From Patiria pectinifera (Eukaryota; Echinodermata; Asteroidea; Valvatida; Asterinidae), in assembly GCA_029964075.1 (NCBI GenBank), contig CM057129.1, positions 16,111,430 to 16,175,429 of the forward strand: 64,000 nt of DNA. The letters are read 5' to 3'. A model generated the notes under the pieces. The model was not told where the DNA came from. It saw only the letters and a list, made by a program, of their open reading frames with translations, and made no database searches. A program made the position numbers and the translations under genes. Position 1 is the first letter of the stretch. Each line of letters starts with the position of its first letter. Shown piece after piece: positions 34,721 to 47,438 of the stretch.

Positions 34721-37232
34721 CCTGCAGACCATGAGTTCAGTCATAATTATAGAAAATATGTCAGTCATAATTGTAGAAACTTTGCAATTCTAAGTTTTCA
34801 ATTACAAATCAAATTTATTTCAGTACATGTAGTCCGGCCTGCTCACCATTGAATTTTTGTTATCAAGTTTTTGAGCAAATTCGTATCTTTGGAACATGCA
34901 CGAAATTTAAGTATTTAATGTTGGAAACCCTCAAATTCATCATTTTGAATTTGAATTGTTTTTTGTTTTCAAAATTTCAGCAGGGATGTACGTGTACATG
35001 AATGGTTGTCTGTTTCTGTCTTGAGATAATTATGTGCATCTGCACATGACTCACCCGTTCTCTATTGATTTGGTGCGCATGCCAAACTTGAGATCGACCA
35101 GAGGAAATGCTGAGACTGGGATTTTAGAGACATGTACAGCCTCTGCCCCCCCCCCCAAGAAAAGGAAAAGGGGGAAACAAAGAAATAAGAGATCATGAAC
35201 TTATGCAATGCATTGGTCAACTTCTGAGACTGAATATGATCACTTGTTTGTACTGCAAGAAATTTGAAGAAACCGCTCCTGATTTTCACACCTGTAAATC
35301 ACAGACTAGTAGTTATTCAGGGGACTACATGTATGTATATGCCTACATTTCTTCTTCTTCTACTTTCCCAAATCTTTTCCATGATGGGCACATGTATGAC
35401 CAGTTTGTGATTTTCATAGTACACGAGCAGCCTATTCACCGTGGGAATGTACCATTGTTAAATTGTGTTTGTTCAATACACAAATTCTATTTTTATTTTT
35501 GTACAGCGCATTGTGATTGCATTTGTTGATTGCTTCGTTCCACACAGACGTGCCAGAATTTGATTACTAGGCCTGAAGTTTATCAATTCAATCAAGTGCT
35601 CTGCCGAATGAAGAATCAAGTTCAGCTCATTTGCACAAATTCAGTATTTTTTGTGCACATCCAAAATGCATGTCTAGTTTTTGTCTACTGCTCGTGCTCA
35701 TGTACACTGTATTGTACATGTTCCTCTGCCCTCACATTGTACATGTTTATACATGTATTATACATGCCTATAACTGTTTCATGAAGAAAATGCATGTGTC
35801 TGAACCCTGAATCTAAACAAACTTTTATGTACATGTATGTATCCTGTGATTTATGCATCGTACATGATGTGCACTCAGTCGCTTTATGGACACTTTGCAA
35901 ATCTTATAAACTGCAGTAAAACATTGCTTCTCTGTAAACTACAGCCAAACTTTGTTTAATCAACAGAGAAATTTCACATTTTTTTTAATTGTGTATTTTG
36001 CGAACATGCAGTATTTCTTTATTTACATACATAAGCAACTTCATCCTACTTGTAAATCTGACCAATGTTAACACATGAATGTTCCAACAAGATGTCCACA
36101 TTTTTGATATCAATGTTCATGTTAAAAATTCTCAGTATTTCTTCAAACTACCCACATGCATCACAACTGCTCTTGGTCGTGTGCCCGGCAGAAGGGCATG
36201 TGCATACATGTATGCCCTTATGCAATAGCGCGTAATGACCAAAATGTTCCCAGCAAAAGGGCATATGCAGCAAACTGCCTCTATTTTAATGAAATTTAAA
36301 CATTTTTGTCAGAAATTACTACCAGTTGTTCCAAAACTTATGATTCATACGTGTGACAAATTTCAAATTCGTACGATTTATATTACGTTTGGGGGAACAT
36401 TGGATTCATAATACACTCGTGTGACCAATGGAACCTTTCAATGCAATTTTCTTGAAAATGATTTTTGCGTCAGACCACTCTTGTCCTCTTGCCGGGCACC
36501 CGATGCCTTTGTAATCATAAGACTTGTGTTACTTCTAGTTTGTTTATTAATGTATGTGACATTTTGTCAACTACAGACTAACGGGTACATGTAATGAGCC
36601 ATGAAATTTGCAGCATTGTAATTCAAGTACTGTTGTTCGTAATTACATGTAGCTCATTAATGCACGAAGAAGATGCTGAGTGTTAAACCATCTTGCTGTT
36701 TCTCTGGTCTGTCTCGCAATTTCCAACCTCGTCTCTAGCTGCTCCTAAGAGAGGCAACCCTGATAGACAGCATGACTTTTTTCTCCGTGTCTGCAATTGT
36801 CCTCCGTCGTCAATCCTTGGGGAAACAAGTTAATGCATGTCAGTATTTCCAGGAGCGAGTGAATGCAAGACATCAAGTGGTTATAGAGAGAGCACTGGGG
36901 CTCGGGCGATCGAGAGCTCGATGCCCAAGATGGCTGAACTACTTGAAGGTTTCCTTGTAACTCACTGAAGTACATGACCGTAGCAGTAATTATTAGGCAT
37001 GGCATTTTAAAGGACCTGGTTTAATGGATTCCTCCAAGCTTGACTGAAGATAAAAGGATTTTTCTTAAAGATAAAAAAGAAGTGTTCGCTAAGTGAAAGT
37101 ACAGGTGAACATACATTTAGAGTATTATTTGTACCTTGGTTAAATTGTGTTAGTCATACTTGTTCAAGCATCCAGTCTAGAAGGGATTAAAAAGGGTCAA
37201 ATCCTCAAGTAATTATTTACATGAGGCAAAAG
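34721..37232. other. Spacer with no recognised gene
   Basis: AT-rich with many TACATGTA-type runs. A possible weak MITE spans about 36181-36494, with GTGCCCGGCAGAAG and inverted CTCTTGCCGGGCAC ends, but no target duplication was found. A moderately GC-rich patch at 36740-36960 has a 62-codon ORF without family similarity that I can recognise. Confidence 0.4.
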
Positions 37233-37777
37233 TTAAAGGTAATATGCCACATTTACTTTTGCTGTAAATTTTAGAAATGGATGGATTTGGGGGGTTAATA
37301 TTTTATAGCAAATATTTTTACATGGACCTCTTTAAAGTTTTGGGTTCATAAATGCTGGAAAAACCAAGAAAAAAGTGCTGTTCTTTTAGTCTGGTTCCCT
37401 GACCTGGGTTTACTTTAGACGCACATAGCAATTTATAGACATTGGGGGAATTGTCAGGTCAGGGAACAGACTTTCTGGCTTGCACCTGTTCATGGATGTT
37501 AACCGATTGCACACAAAATGTGGACTTTGTACTACACTTGGTAAATTTGGGGCAGTACTTGAAAAAAAGTTAGTTTTTTTCCAACGATGTTCGGCTGACC
37601 ATCGTTGGATATTGATACAAAAAATTCACCTTTTCTTGAAGATTACAGCACACCATGTGCCATTATTTTCACAAGATACTTGTCAGAGACTATATTGTTT
37701 ACTTACAGTCAAGTTATTTCATAAACATTTGGGAGTTTTTTTTTTTTATGTTTACAAATGTTGTATGTTAACTTTAA
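37233..37777 (-). mobile_element. TTAA-flanked MITE family P, copy 2 (inverted, 545 bp)
   Basis: Reverse-oriented copy: TTAAAGGTAATATGCCACAT at the left and ACAAATGTTGTATGTTAACTTTAA-like end at the right. The short hairpin is at 37581-37608, and the second stem is formed by CTGGTTCCCTGACCTG (about 37391) and CAGGTCAGGGAACAG (about 37456). More diverged at the right end than the other copies. Confidence 0.8.
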
Positions 37778-39372
37778 AAGAAAAAAAGAAGAGAAGTTAC
37801 AAGTGTCCAAAGAGAAGAAATCAGCTCTTCATTTTTTCTTCCTTTGACATCAATGAAGAAAATTGTTAGCTACCGGTAGCTGCACCTTCTGAAAATATTA
37901 CTGAAAGGGGATTTTTTGTTAATGTTTAGGTGTAACCTTAAATGAAGTCAAAATAATTTCTTTTGACATCAAGTAAACATGACAAAGCTCATGATGGAGC
38001 ATTTTGGTTGGTGGATGGGTAACACTTGAAGATCAATGGAATAAGTTGAGATTTGTTAATCCTCCTGCTATTTAAGCAGTCACCGACAGTCAGAATTGAC
38101 TTCCACTTCCCCTGCTACATTTGTATAAGTTTAAACAAAGGCTAGTCACCAGCAGTCAGATCGTAAGTCAAGCAAGCACTGTGACTAGTCATAGTCAGTC
38201 AGACCATAGTCAGTCAGACCATGAACAGACAAAACAGGCAAGTTGTGGGCACAGCTGTTTTATCACTCACTCCGAGTCAAAGCATAGCTGTATCATTTAC
38301 TTATAAACCAGTCCAAGGCAGTCAATCCTGCTTTATGTGGGCTGGGAAATCTCAAGGGTTGAAAACAGTCACTTGATTGATTTTGACTGCAAGGGCAACT
38401 TGACACAAAATGTATGTTTGCATAAGAGGGGGATGTTGATATACAGTGCACTGTTTTTCCAAAAAAAAAACACACTTAATTTTGCTGATAGAAACTTATT
38501 TTTTTCACATATACAATGTACATGTATGTACATGAGGAAGTTTGTGTAGTTTTGTTTAAAAAAGATCAGAAATGCTCCTGCATGTTTCAAAAGGTCATTT
38601 CGCAAGCACCTTTTAAGTATCTTGCAAGGTGTTAGAATAGAGATCAGCTCACACTAATGACAATATTTCCATCTCAAACACATACATTTTCCATCAGCTT
38701 TTCATCCCTTTCTGAACCTAATATCTACTATTCAAGTTGGATATGGAGGGGGAGTGTCTTTATTGGATTGTGCTTTATGCTATAGATGAATAAATGGACT
38801 GAAGAGTGACGAAAATTTATTGCTTTGTTTTGACATACCGCCGGGCTTGAATGTCATTGTCAGAATATCTGAATAACGACTTGCGCCAAGCTAGCCTCGC
38901 CATTATCCTAGGAAAAAGATTAAATAGGTAAAAATAGACACAGAAAGATGTAGCAGTAATTGTTTAAACTTTGGCAGGAGCTTCTAAATGTCACTTGGTG
39001 GACAGTTGGTCGGTCTGTCCCCAAAAATTGACCAAAAATATTTGACCAAAAATTGACCAAATGCCATGCCTAGTCATAGAAATACACTCATGCCGAAAGG
39101 TGTCGGAAGATTGGTTTTGTTTTGATCGATGCGTATGCGCGTCTATTTTGCATATCTATCCCTGGAAAATAGACCAAAGATGAGCCTCTTAAGTTTCCCA
39201 TAAAATATAACTGCCAAATTTTAATTTTCAAAAAAAAGCAAACAAAATAAATAAAATACTTAACAAAAATTGTTTGTAACAATTCGTAAATAGTTGTTTA
39301 TGAAAATTTTGTAAACGTAAGCAAAATATGTGCAGTAATGTTTTAGTCACATGGTAGGACAGTGCGCTTTAT

Positions 39373-39867
39373 AGGGTGGATAAATAAAAAACGAAACCGA
39401 GATATAATTGCTAATTGGAACAGAAGTAGGGCACATGTGAATCAAAGGGAGATATCCTCTGTTAGGGTTGAACTCTTTAAAATGACACCCTGATCATGTC
39501 CTTACATTCACGGTTGACTGAGCAGTGACCAATTTTATGAAAGTGTGAAAATCATGGTGAAATCTCTCTTTTTTTCCCCCCACCTGCCTTGATTGGCAAC
39601 CATAGCCTTTCACTCTGTGACAATTGACACAACAAAACCCACAATTGAAAAGTGGCGCAATTCTCTAAAAAGACCCTTTCGTAAAATTGGTCACTTGCTC
39701 AGTCAACCGTGAATGTAATGACACGACCAGGGTGTCATTTTAAAGAGGAGATTCAACTCTAACAGAAGATACATGTATCTCTCTTTGATTCACATGTGCC
39801 CACAGTACTTCTGTTTTAGTTAGCAATAATATCTCAGTTTCGTGGGTTTTTTTTATCGACCCTGTAT
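39373..39867. mobile_element. Inner foldback element 1, about 180-bp arms
   Basis: Arms at about 39373-39545 and 39663-39867: GGCACATGTGAATCAAAG, TTTAAAATGACACCCTG and ACATTCACGGTTGACTGAGC occur once in each arm in opposite orientation. About 115 unique bases separate them. It shares its right border with the next palindrome. Confidence 0.8.
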
Positions 39868-40556
39868 ATACAGGTATCACAAGTCCTAAGTTCCCCCCAA
39901 CATTATTCTTAATTAATGAAATAGAAATGCACGATTTCAACAATATCCCAACTGCAAATGACAGAGGACACTCTTCTGCCCATCTTGTGAGAAAATGATA
40001 GAAATCCAATCACGCATACCAACACGAAGCTCATTTGAATGAAAAAAAAGTGCCAATAAAAAAAGTTGCAGTAAATAGCATTGCTCCAATGTACTGGTTT
40101 GAGTGATCCTGCAAGGCAGGGTAGACTTTCATTAATTAATAACTTTACCTTACAAAAGTTTCCTTGTTTAAAAGGATGTTTAACTAAAACAAGACACAAT
40201 CTTGGTAATCTAACAGATAATTGCAGACCTTTTAATGCAAAGATGACAAAGAAAATGCTGTGTAATCATATTACTTTTAGATTAGATACAAAAGGGATTA
40301 ACATTCGACCTTTTAAAGCATGATCAAACCAGTACATTGGAGCAATGCTATTTACTGCAACTTTTTTGGGGGGCACTTTTTCATTCTAATGAGCTTCGTG
40401 TTGGTATGCGTGATTGGATTTCTATCATTTTCTCACAAGATGGGCAGTAGAGTGTCCTCTGTCATTTGCAGTTGGGATATTGTTGAAATCGTGCATTTCT
40501 ATTTCATTAATTAAGAATAATGTTGGGGGGAACTTAGGACTTGTGATACCTGTATA
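39867..40556. mobile_element. Inner foldback element 2, about 235-bp arms
   Basis: Arms at 39867-40110 and 40322-40556 are nearly identical in inverted orientation (TATACAGGTATCACAAGTCC at the outer end, CTCCAATGTACTGGTTT at the inner end). The arms carry a short shadow ORF that is the same peptide read from both sides. About 210 unique bases form the loop. Confidence 0.85.
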
Positions 40557-41335
40557 CCGCCCAATATAGCACTCTCTATTTTATGGGAAACTTAGGGGGG
40601 GGGGGAGGGGGTATTTTGGTCAATTTTTGGGGACAGACTAGCGTGACAGTGCAACGTGATTTTTGCGTGGGACGGCGGCCCGGGCTTGTACGCACAATCA
40701 TTACATGCAAGATGGCCAGAGCTTGTGCACTTGCACTTGTTTCTTTTTGATACACTACATCCTGTGCATTTCAGCATATATGGATCCATATTGATTTTGG
40801 AACATTTTGACAGACATTTGGGCGATTCCAAATGTTAGGCATTTTGACTGAGATGAGTTTGGGGCAGGGGAGGGTAAATTCAATAATAAGGGAAAATGTC
40901 AAAACACAATTCAAAAATCTCAGCATGAAATTTAAGAGATTTTTTAGATGTTGCTGAAGAAACTTGAGAAATATGTTCCTGTCACTAAGAAATGTTCTCT
41001 ATTTTTCTAGAAAAAAAAAGAGATTAGATTTTTTGCTGTCTTTCAAAAATTTGAAGCTTCTTTAAGTTTCTTTTATTGTCTTTTTAGTGTTTCAGTACCT
41101 GTCAGTTACCTTAATTATTTTTGACTCAAGTTTTGTGTGGTTTCTTAATAAGTGGGTTTAGTTATTCCTGCTTTCAAAGTAATTCAGTAACCTTTTGGGG
41201 TCAGTATTTTACATAATTGTATTGTCAAGCTCTTTGAAACTTGGAGAAATTAGTGCTATACATAAGTATTTTGAATTTTTAATGTTCTGTCATCAGCAAA
41301 TGCATCTTCAGGTGTTATAAATTTATACAAACTTC

Positions 41336-41606
41336 ATATGTGATGCGATTAAGCTAAATGAGTCGTTTGTCAGGAATATTTACATGTATTTGGAGATACT
41401 GGCCAAATTTAGGGCCACTTCTTCACATCACTTCATCACATCTCTTGGTGTTCAAACTTCTATAATTTTTTTTTTTTTACTTAGATGGTACCAGCATGCA
41501 GTTTTAACAGCAGTAATGCTAAGATTGTGCTCTTTTCAAATCTGTAATAAATTTTTTTTGGACTAGGGTCGACAAACGACTCATGAAGCTTGATCACATC
41601 GCATAT
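41336..41606. mobile_element. MITE with 35-bp inverted ends (271 bp)
   Basis: TATGTGATGCGATTAAGCTA at 41337 and the inverted GACAAACGACTCATGAAGCT to 41606 match over about 35 bases. AT-rich interior with a T run; no coding capacity. Confidence 0.7.
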
Positions 41607-41730
41607 ACATGTACTTTATGTACAGAACTAAACTGTTCATTTTATGTACTTGTAATAAGTTTTTTGTAATTGGTTTTTTAAGTTGATCATTTATTTTCAG
41701 ATAACGACCGGTGTATGTTTAATGGCCTCC

Positions 41731-42084
41731 CAAGTTGGCAGTGCCAGATGTGATGAAAAATTGAAATGCGAGCTGAATTACTCCCCCCCCCTCCCCCCCC
41801 CTCCCCGATGTATGTTTAATGGCCTCCCATGGCTTGAAATGACCAGGCATGCTTGCAAGATGCATGGACTGTGTGCCGCTTATTCCATTAAGTATAAAAC
41901 ATTCATCAAGTTTTTCAGCAGGGAATTGTGGGCATTCGGTCCTTGACAAGTCGTGTAATACTCAAGGAGCGTAATGGGACTAGTTAATGCTGCATGCGTT
42001 TTGTAGGGCACCGGTAAATAAGTAATGTCACTGCCAAGTTGGCAGTGCCAGATGTGATGAAAAATTGAAATGCGAGCTGTATTA
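41731..42084. repeat. Direct repeat pair, about 53 bp, 300 bp apart
   Basis: CCAAGTTGGCAGTGCCAGAT and the following GTGATGAAAAATTGAAATGC occur at about 41729-41781 and 42031-42083. A third partial unit, GTATGTTTAATGGCCTCCC, occurs at about 41712 and 41809. This looks like a local segmental duplication around a C-rich tract (41781-41806). Confidence 0.75.
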
Positions 42085-42164
42085 CGGTCCCCGAAGATCT
42101 GGCCATGGTGTGTTGGCATCTTTGGTGAGAAAAAATCGATCCAGTTTATATCGAAGTACGCTTT

Positions 42165-42310
42165 CATTGTACACTCATGGAGGCCCCCTTCAATGGCGAG
42201 AAAGCATTGCGCTAGCTATTGTTCAGATAAGCTGTCATGGGACAGTTGCTTTGTACAGTAGCTGGAACAATGCTTTTGCCATTGAAGGGGGCCTTAGTGA
42301 ATGTACAGTG
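42165..42310. repeat. Short foldback element around GGCCCCCTTCAATGGC
   Basis: CATTGTACACTCATGGAGGC and the inverted GCCTTAGTGAATGTACAGTG bound 146 bases whose arms pair over about 50 bases. The centre holds its own AGCTGTCATGGGACAGTTGCT palindrome, so nearly the whole element folds into one hairpin. Confidence 0.75.
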
Positions 42311-43858
42311 ATAGTGATGTGTATGTATACATGTTGACAATTTGACACACCGGTACCTACATGAAAAAGCGTTGAAGTTGAATGTTATTGGCATGGGTGG
42401 GATTACGTCATCCTATGAAAACACCTGTGCACACAAGTTTTCATTGGTTGCTATGTGATACCATTCAGCACTCCAGACTCAAGAACTCAAGAAAAATTGA
42501 ATTTCAAGAACTTACATGTAGGTCTGGGAGCTACATACATGTACAAAAATAAGCCAAAAATGTAAAAGAATTCCTGGATGTCCATGCCCACTTATATGTA
42601 GCTCAAAGCAAAGGGCAGTTTGTCAGGGCTGAACAGTCTTTTTAGAGGGATATGCACGAGATGAGACAACCTCTTGTTCAGGGGGGTGTCCCCAAGCCCC
42701 CCCCCCCCCTCCCCATCCTCCCTTGGTTATATGCCAAGGTGACTACAATGTAAATGCTCATCCATGCTTCATCATGCAGTTGTTCAGTTTAATTATTCAA
42801 AAAAGTAATTTGCAGAGTAAGCCACCCTGGGAATATTCCTGGTCTCCCCTGCAGGTGGAATGGAATCAGCCCTGACAGTTTCAGGGCTGTTCCCAATCCA
42901 GCAGGCATGTGAGTATAATAAGTCTGTGCGCAGGGGTAATGTGTAATTGCATGACTCATACTTTGCCTGTGGATTTGTAGCGGCTTTAAAGCAAGGCGCC
43001 TTGGCAGAAGTAGGCACAGCGCGCGGAGCATGCTGCTCTGTCTAACGATAATGCAACTAGTGCTGAATCATTTGTGTTCAACTTCTTGCAGCTGGTGCAT
43101 CATTTGTATCAGTCCAGACGATGAGAGCAGAATCTTAATGTTGGCAGTGTGAGTACTAGACTAGAATGGGTACACTGAAAAAAGTACACCGGCGTCATTC
43201 TTATTGGCCTTGGTAAGTTCTTCCCTGTGTAATGTACTGTTGACTTTTTGCACTTTCAAGGTGTACTATCAGCAACAGTTACCATGGTAATAAGAATGAT
43301 CTGCCTGAAACAACAGTTACCATGGTAATAAGAATGATTTACCTGAAAAATACCACCTTACCGTAAGATTGAGATAAATTCACATTCAGCGCCTCATAAT
43401 TTAATTAGCTTTTCCCAGTTGTGTTTTTTTATGAGTGCCTGCAAGAAATTTTTTTAACTTGATCATACCGTCTCATCAGTTTTGATCAGATGATTAAGTG
43501 AATGTTTATTATTTTGTTTGTTTTAAACAAACAAAATAAGGACAGTTACACTTGGATTAGTGGCTTTCACAACGCAACACATACAAGACATATAGTATGC
43601 AGACATGTTTTACTTTGCTTCTTTTCTAATTGAGACGATACTTAGTCAATTTTAATGTTTGTAATCTTCACCCATAATGTGCATTACGTCTTTTGAATGT
43701 TCTAGATAAGCTCTGTCATTGCGGCAAGCTGCTTATAAAAACATATGTGCGTGTCTGCTTTATTGCTTTGGTCAGTCAGCCATTCAAAGATACTTGACTA
43801 AAAAGCTGTACGTTTCAAAGAATTTCTACCTGTAGTGTTATTTCTGTCCTCGTTTTTG

Positions 43859-44366
43859 GGTCCTACTAAAATGCGTCAACAAGCGTCAACGGTTGTCAAA
43901 AAGCTTTGGAACATCAAAAGACGTTTTTTATGGTAGAAATAGTGACAAAGGACATATTCAGCATGTAAAATAAAGTGAAAATTATTTTAAAACTTGTTTT
44001 TTTTTTTTACGCGAAATGTTCCACGAGTTTGTCGATTAGGGTAGGCTGCCATCTTGTTTGGATGGCACTGTTCACTTCGCGCATGCGTAGTATGGCTCTG
44101 TACACTTCACGCGTGCGTAGTATGGCTAGCTTCACTTAAACAAAATGGCGGCCACCCCAAACTCGACAAACTCGTCGTACATTTCGCGTAAAAAAAGCAA
44201 GTTTTAAATAATTTTAACTTTATTTTATATGCTGAATGTGTCCTTAGTAACTATTTCTACCATAAAAAAATGTCTTTCGATGCTCCAAAACTTATACAAA
44301 ATTTGTTGATGCTTGTTGATGACCATTGACGCTTTTTGACGCTTGTTGACGCATTTTAGTAGGACC
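43859..44366. mobile_element. Foldback MITE with about 215-bp arms
   Basis: GGTCCTACTAAAATGCGTCA at 43859 and its reverse complement to 44366. The arms (about 43859-44075 and 44150-44366) stay alignable through TTTACGCGAAATGT and GAGTTTGTCGA. The loop carries two copies of GCG(C/T)(A/G)TGCGTAGTATGGCT. The inner arm ends contain GCCATCTTG and AAAATGGCGGCC, YY1-like motifs. Confidence 0.85.
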
Positions 44367-45663
44367 GTCGTTTTCTTTTTTCCTGATACAATACATGTGC
44401 GTTGTCTTTCTTTTTTATCATTGATCTGCAGAATCATAATATTCAAGAACTTTAAAAGCAATGATTGTGCCTGTGCAACATCAGCATAAAAAGTGTCTGC
44501 AGTGCAAATGAAATGCATGGCACTTAAAATAAGTGGGTTGCTAAGAGCAAAAGGATGCAGAATAAATTGACATTGAGGGTACCAAAGTCCAACCTGGGGT
44601 GAACTGTCTCTAAAAAAAATTAAGCTTTGTTGCCTGCCACTGCCAGATAGTGTACAATTCACATGCCTGTAGATAATAAACTGATTTGAACAGTTTTGAT
44701 TGAACTTTGACTTTCTAGGCTGTAACCAGCTGTTTTATACATGTACAGTATTTTTGTTTCAAATTTTCAAAAATCTAGAGTCAAGGGCAATTCCAAATTG
44801 TAAAAGAAACTGTCTTCGGTTGAAGGGTACTTTTTGCTCTCGGTAGACTCTGTTTTGGTTGCAAGCAACATAATTGCTTGGAATCTAAACTAGGGTGCAT
44901 ATAACTAACCTGTTGTGGTTTTAACTCAATGGCTTTATTGTGAAAAAAACAGACACATTACTGTATTTATATGTTTGGGATCCCGTAACTGAATTAATTC
45001 CGTTGCACACTTTTTTAAGGTCACTCTTTTTTCTTCTTTTTTGCAATATTGGAATCATTTCTAGCAGAATAACTGAGTGCAACGTTATAGGCTTCCGTGC
45101 TCTGGAAGATGTTTGTTTGTTATTAAATGGTGGCCAACTGCCATTCCATGCAAACATGCACACAAAATGTAGTATGTATGCAGTGTGCAGAATGTATCGT
45201 CTGCATTTACATTTTCTGGGGGAATGACATTGTGGGTCTTTTTTTTTCTCCAAATGATAGCAACAAGATGTTAAAGCAAAATAATAACACCCTTGATGGC
45301 TATGAGCACAAAGCAATTACCACAGTACAATGTGCCCGTGCTCTCAACATCTTGTCAATATTTGTCTGTGTTTGTCAGAAACAAACATGTTGACACTCAT
45401 GGATCACTTCACTCTTTGACAAATCTCACCTTTAATGTCAACCTTCCCTTTGACATTTTCACTAACATAGAATGTGGCCGAATGTTTTACTCAGTAAACC
45501 TGGCTGTAAAATTCAAAAGGGGGATTGTGCATTTTTGTTTGCTTTGTTTTTGCGAAAGGTGAGATCAAGGGATGCTTGACTAGTATTGAGAGACTGTAAA
45601 CACGTTCAGATTTTGAAACTGTGATGTACATTTCTGGGTTTTTTTTAACGATATGAGCTCAGC

Positions 45664-46286
45664 CTGGGGTGGATTGCAATAACCGGTCTTAAAGCTATGC
45701 GCATTAGACAGTCTAAAAGCTCTGGCTGTCAGTCAGTCTATAAGTAAGACCATTGCTATAACACAGTTTAAGTAGTAAGACAGTCTTAAAATAGTTAGCC
45801 TGGGTTGGGCTGGCTTAAAACGGTCTATAGTTGGGATTTTTGGAATTCACTGGTGTGTTGAATTATTCTTTCCCAAAATATTTTTTCCCAGTTGATGAGT
45901 GTTTGATGATTAAATCTTAAAAAAAGCAGATTACTGCTTGGAGGGAAAATTCTCTGGGATAGAAGGGATCTTCTGGAAAAATGTAATGACACTGAGTTGT
46001 ACTGCAAATACAATTTTCTCAACATAAAATTTCGGAATTGACATTTGATTTCGCGTGATATGAATTACACAAACCTAAAAAAAAAAATGTGCAGTCTCTC
46101 CAGTATTGGCCCGTAACCATGGAATGTTTGTTTGTGAATCATTACTCTAAGCGGGCTTAGTAAAGACCAGCTTATTGCAATGGGCTAAGTTTGGTGTCTT
46201 AACCAAGACCGTCTAAGAACAATAGCCGGCTAAAATTGGACTGGTTTAGCCAGCCGACTAAGACTGCGTTATTGCAATCTGCCCCA
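45664..46286. mobile_element. MITE with 27-bp ends (CTGGGGTGGATTGCAATAAC)
   Basis: CTGGGGTGGATTGCAATAAC at 45664 and the inverted GTTATTGCAATCTGCCCCAG ending at 46286. Subterminal AAGAC(C/A)GTCT motifs recur in both halves. No ORF of note; the target duplication is unclear. Confidence 0.75.
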
Positions 46287-46893
46287 GATAGTAGACACTA
46301 GTTTGGGTGGATTTATTGTGGGAAGTTGCTCATCCCTCCAACTGATTCTTCAAAATTCCTTTGAAGGGGGATTAGGCCCTAATTAAAAAAAAAAGAAATA
46401 TTCATGTACTTTCACTCTTGTCTTCAATGTTTTCTTTTCAAGAAAGAAAAACATGTAAAGACCCCATTAGATCTCAAAAAAGTTACTTGGATCATTGCAG
46501 TTAAATTTTAAAACAAACACAAACCTGAAATACAAATTGTTATTTGTTTGTAGTTTTCAAAAGAACTACATTGTGCATGCAAAAATAAGTCAGATCCACC
46601 AATTTCTGAAACTGAATCTGGTGATTTTCCCTTTAACTTAGTGTGAAGGAAGAAGTCCCTTCTCACTCTACAAAAAGGGGAGTTGATGAACAGATCATGC
46701 GTGCAAGTTTCCCTTGGATCAGCTGATTTCCTCTTCTTTTTTTCTTTCACTTCACAATTTTGCAATTAAAAATTGAAAAATAAGGTATAAAGTCTGGTAA
46801 CGATTGGAATATTCTCTTTTTTTGTTACTTCTTTGCATTCCTGAGAGATCTATCTCACGTGCAGCTTTGCATTTCACATCCAGACAGTACGAC

Positions 46894-47285
46894 GATATTC
46901 AAATTTATATAACCGACATACAGATCCTTGTCATTTGGTAGAACTCACATCACGTGTCATTCGTTATTGCTCCCATTCATGCCACGGCTCAAGTACTATC
47001 CGCCCACGGGGAATGGGAAATACTACTCAACAGTTAGGATCGATGCTTGTTCCATGACGCGGTATTTGTGTGTAAATGCATGCTGGTGTGCGCGTTCAGC
47101 GTTGCGCGTAGCGCGTATTGTTCCAAAGAGCCAGCGCTGCAGCGTTGGGTTCAAACATTTTCGTGAAGGGGTGGTTTGGAAGAGAGAAATACATTTTTCA
47201 CCAATTTTGTATTGAAATAAAACTAAAAGTTCAAATATATCAAATGACAAGGATCTATATGTCAGTTATATAAAACAAATATTGA
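46894..47285. mobile_element. MITE with about 33-bp ends (TTATATAACCGACAT...)
   Basis: TTATATAACCGACATACAGA through TCCTTGTCATTTG at 46905-46937 is inverted at 47241-47273 (CAAATGACAAGGATCTATAT). Weaker similarity extends to the CAAATATT motif on the right. The interior is CpG-rich (GCGCGTTCAGCGTTGCGCGT). It abuts the hairpin at 47277-47438. Confidence 0.65.
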
Positions 47286-47438
47286 GTGGCTTTAAATTGT
47301 GAAATGGGAGGAATATTATCGCTCGGTAAAATCTGGACTTTTCCAGTTCACTCGGCTTCGCCTCGTGAAATGGAAAAGTCCAGTTTTTACCTTGCGATAA
47401 TATTCCTCCCATTCCACGCTGATCCACTCAATATTTGT
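47277..47438. repeat. Near-perfect 160-bp hairpin
   Basis: The arms CAAATATTGAGTGG...GGGAGGAATATTATCG and the inverted CGATAATATTCCTCCC...CCACTCAATATTTG pair over about 70 bases each. The apex is TTCACTCGGCTTCGCCTCGTGAA. It is likely a solo foldback MITE or the hairpin end of the adjacent element. Confidence 0.85.

Larger units (their letters stand above)
39013..40638. mobile_element. Outer inverted-repeat element hosting two long palindromes
   Basis: GTCTGTCCCCAAAAATTGAC at 39013-39032 and its reverse complement ending at 40638 form the outer ends. A second matching pair, AAGTTTCCCATAAAATATA (about 39191) and TATTTTATGGGAAACTTA (about 40577-40594), lies inside them. The remaining 39360-40576 interior is two adjacent palindromic elements, listed separately. 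The outer end sequence recurs next to the hAT MITE at 16513. No transposase is readable. Confidence 0.65.

Noticed and set aside
36745-37005. Candidate small gene or exon in the GC-richer patch near 36.7-37.0 kb
   Set aside because: ORFs exist on both strands but neither shows family similarity nor paired splice sites; left as spacer.
37480-37869. 129-codon ORF on the + strand
   Set aside because: Most of it lies in TTAA MITE copy 2, including its hairpin.
44225-44662. 145-codon ORF on the - strand
   Set aside because: It begins inside the arm of a foldback MITE and shows no domain, codon bias or splice context.
44921-45316. 131-codon ORF on the - strand in the MYORG upstream spacer
   Set aside because: Low-complexity AT-rich sequence without recognisable homology; overlaps equally open frames on the other strand.
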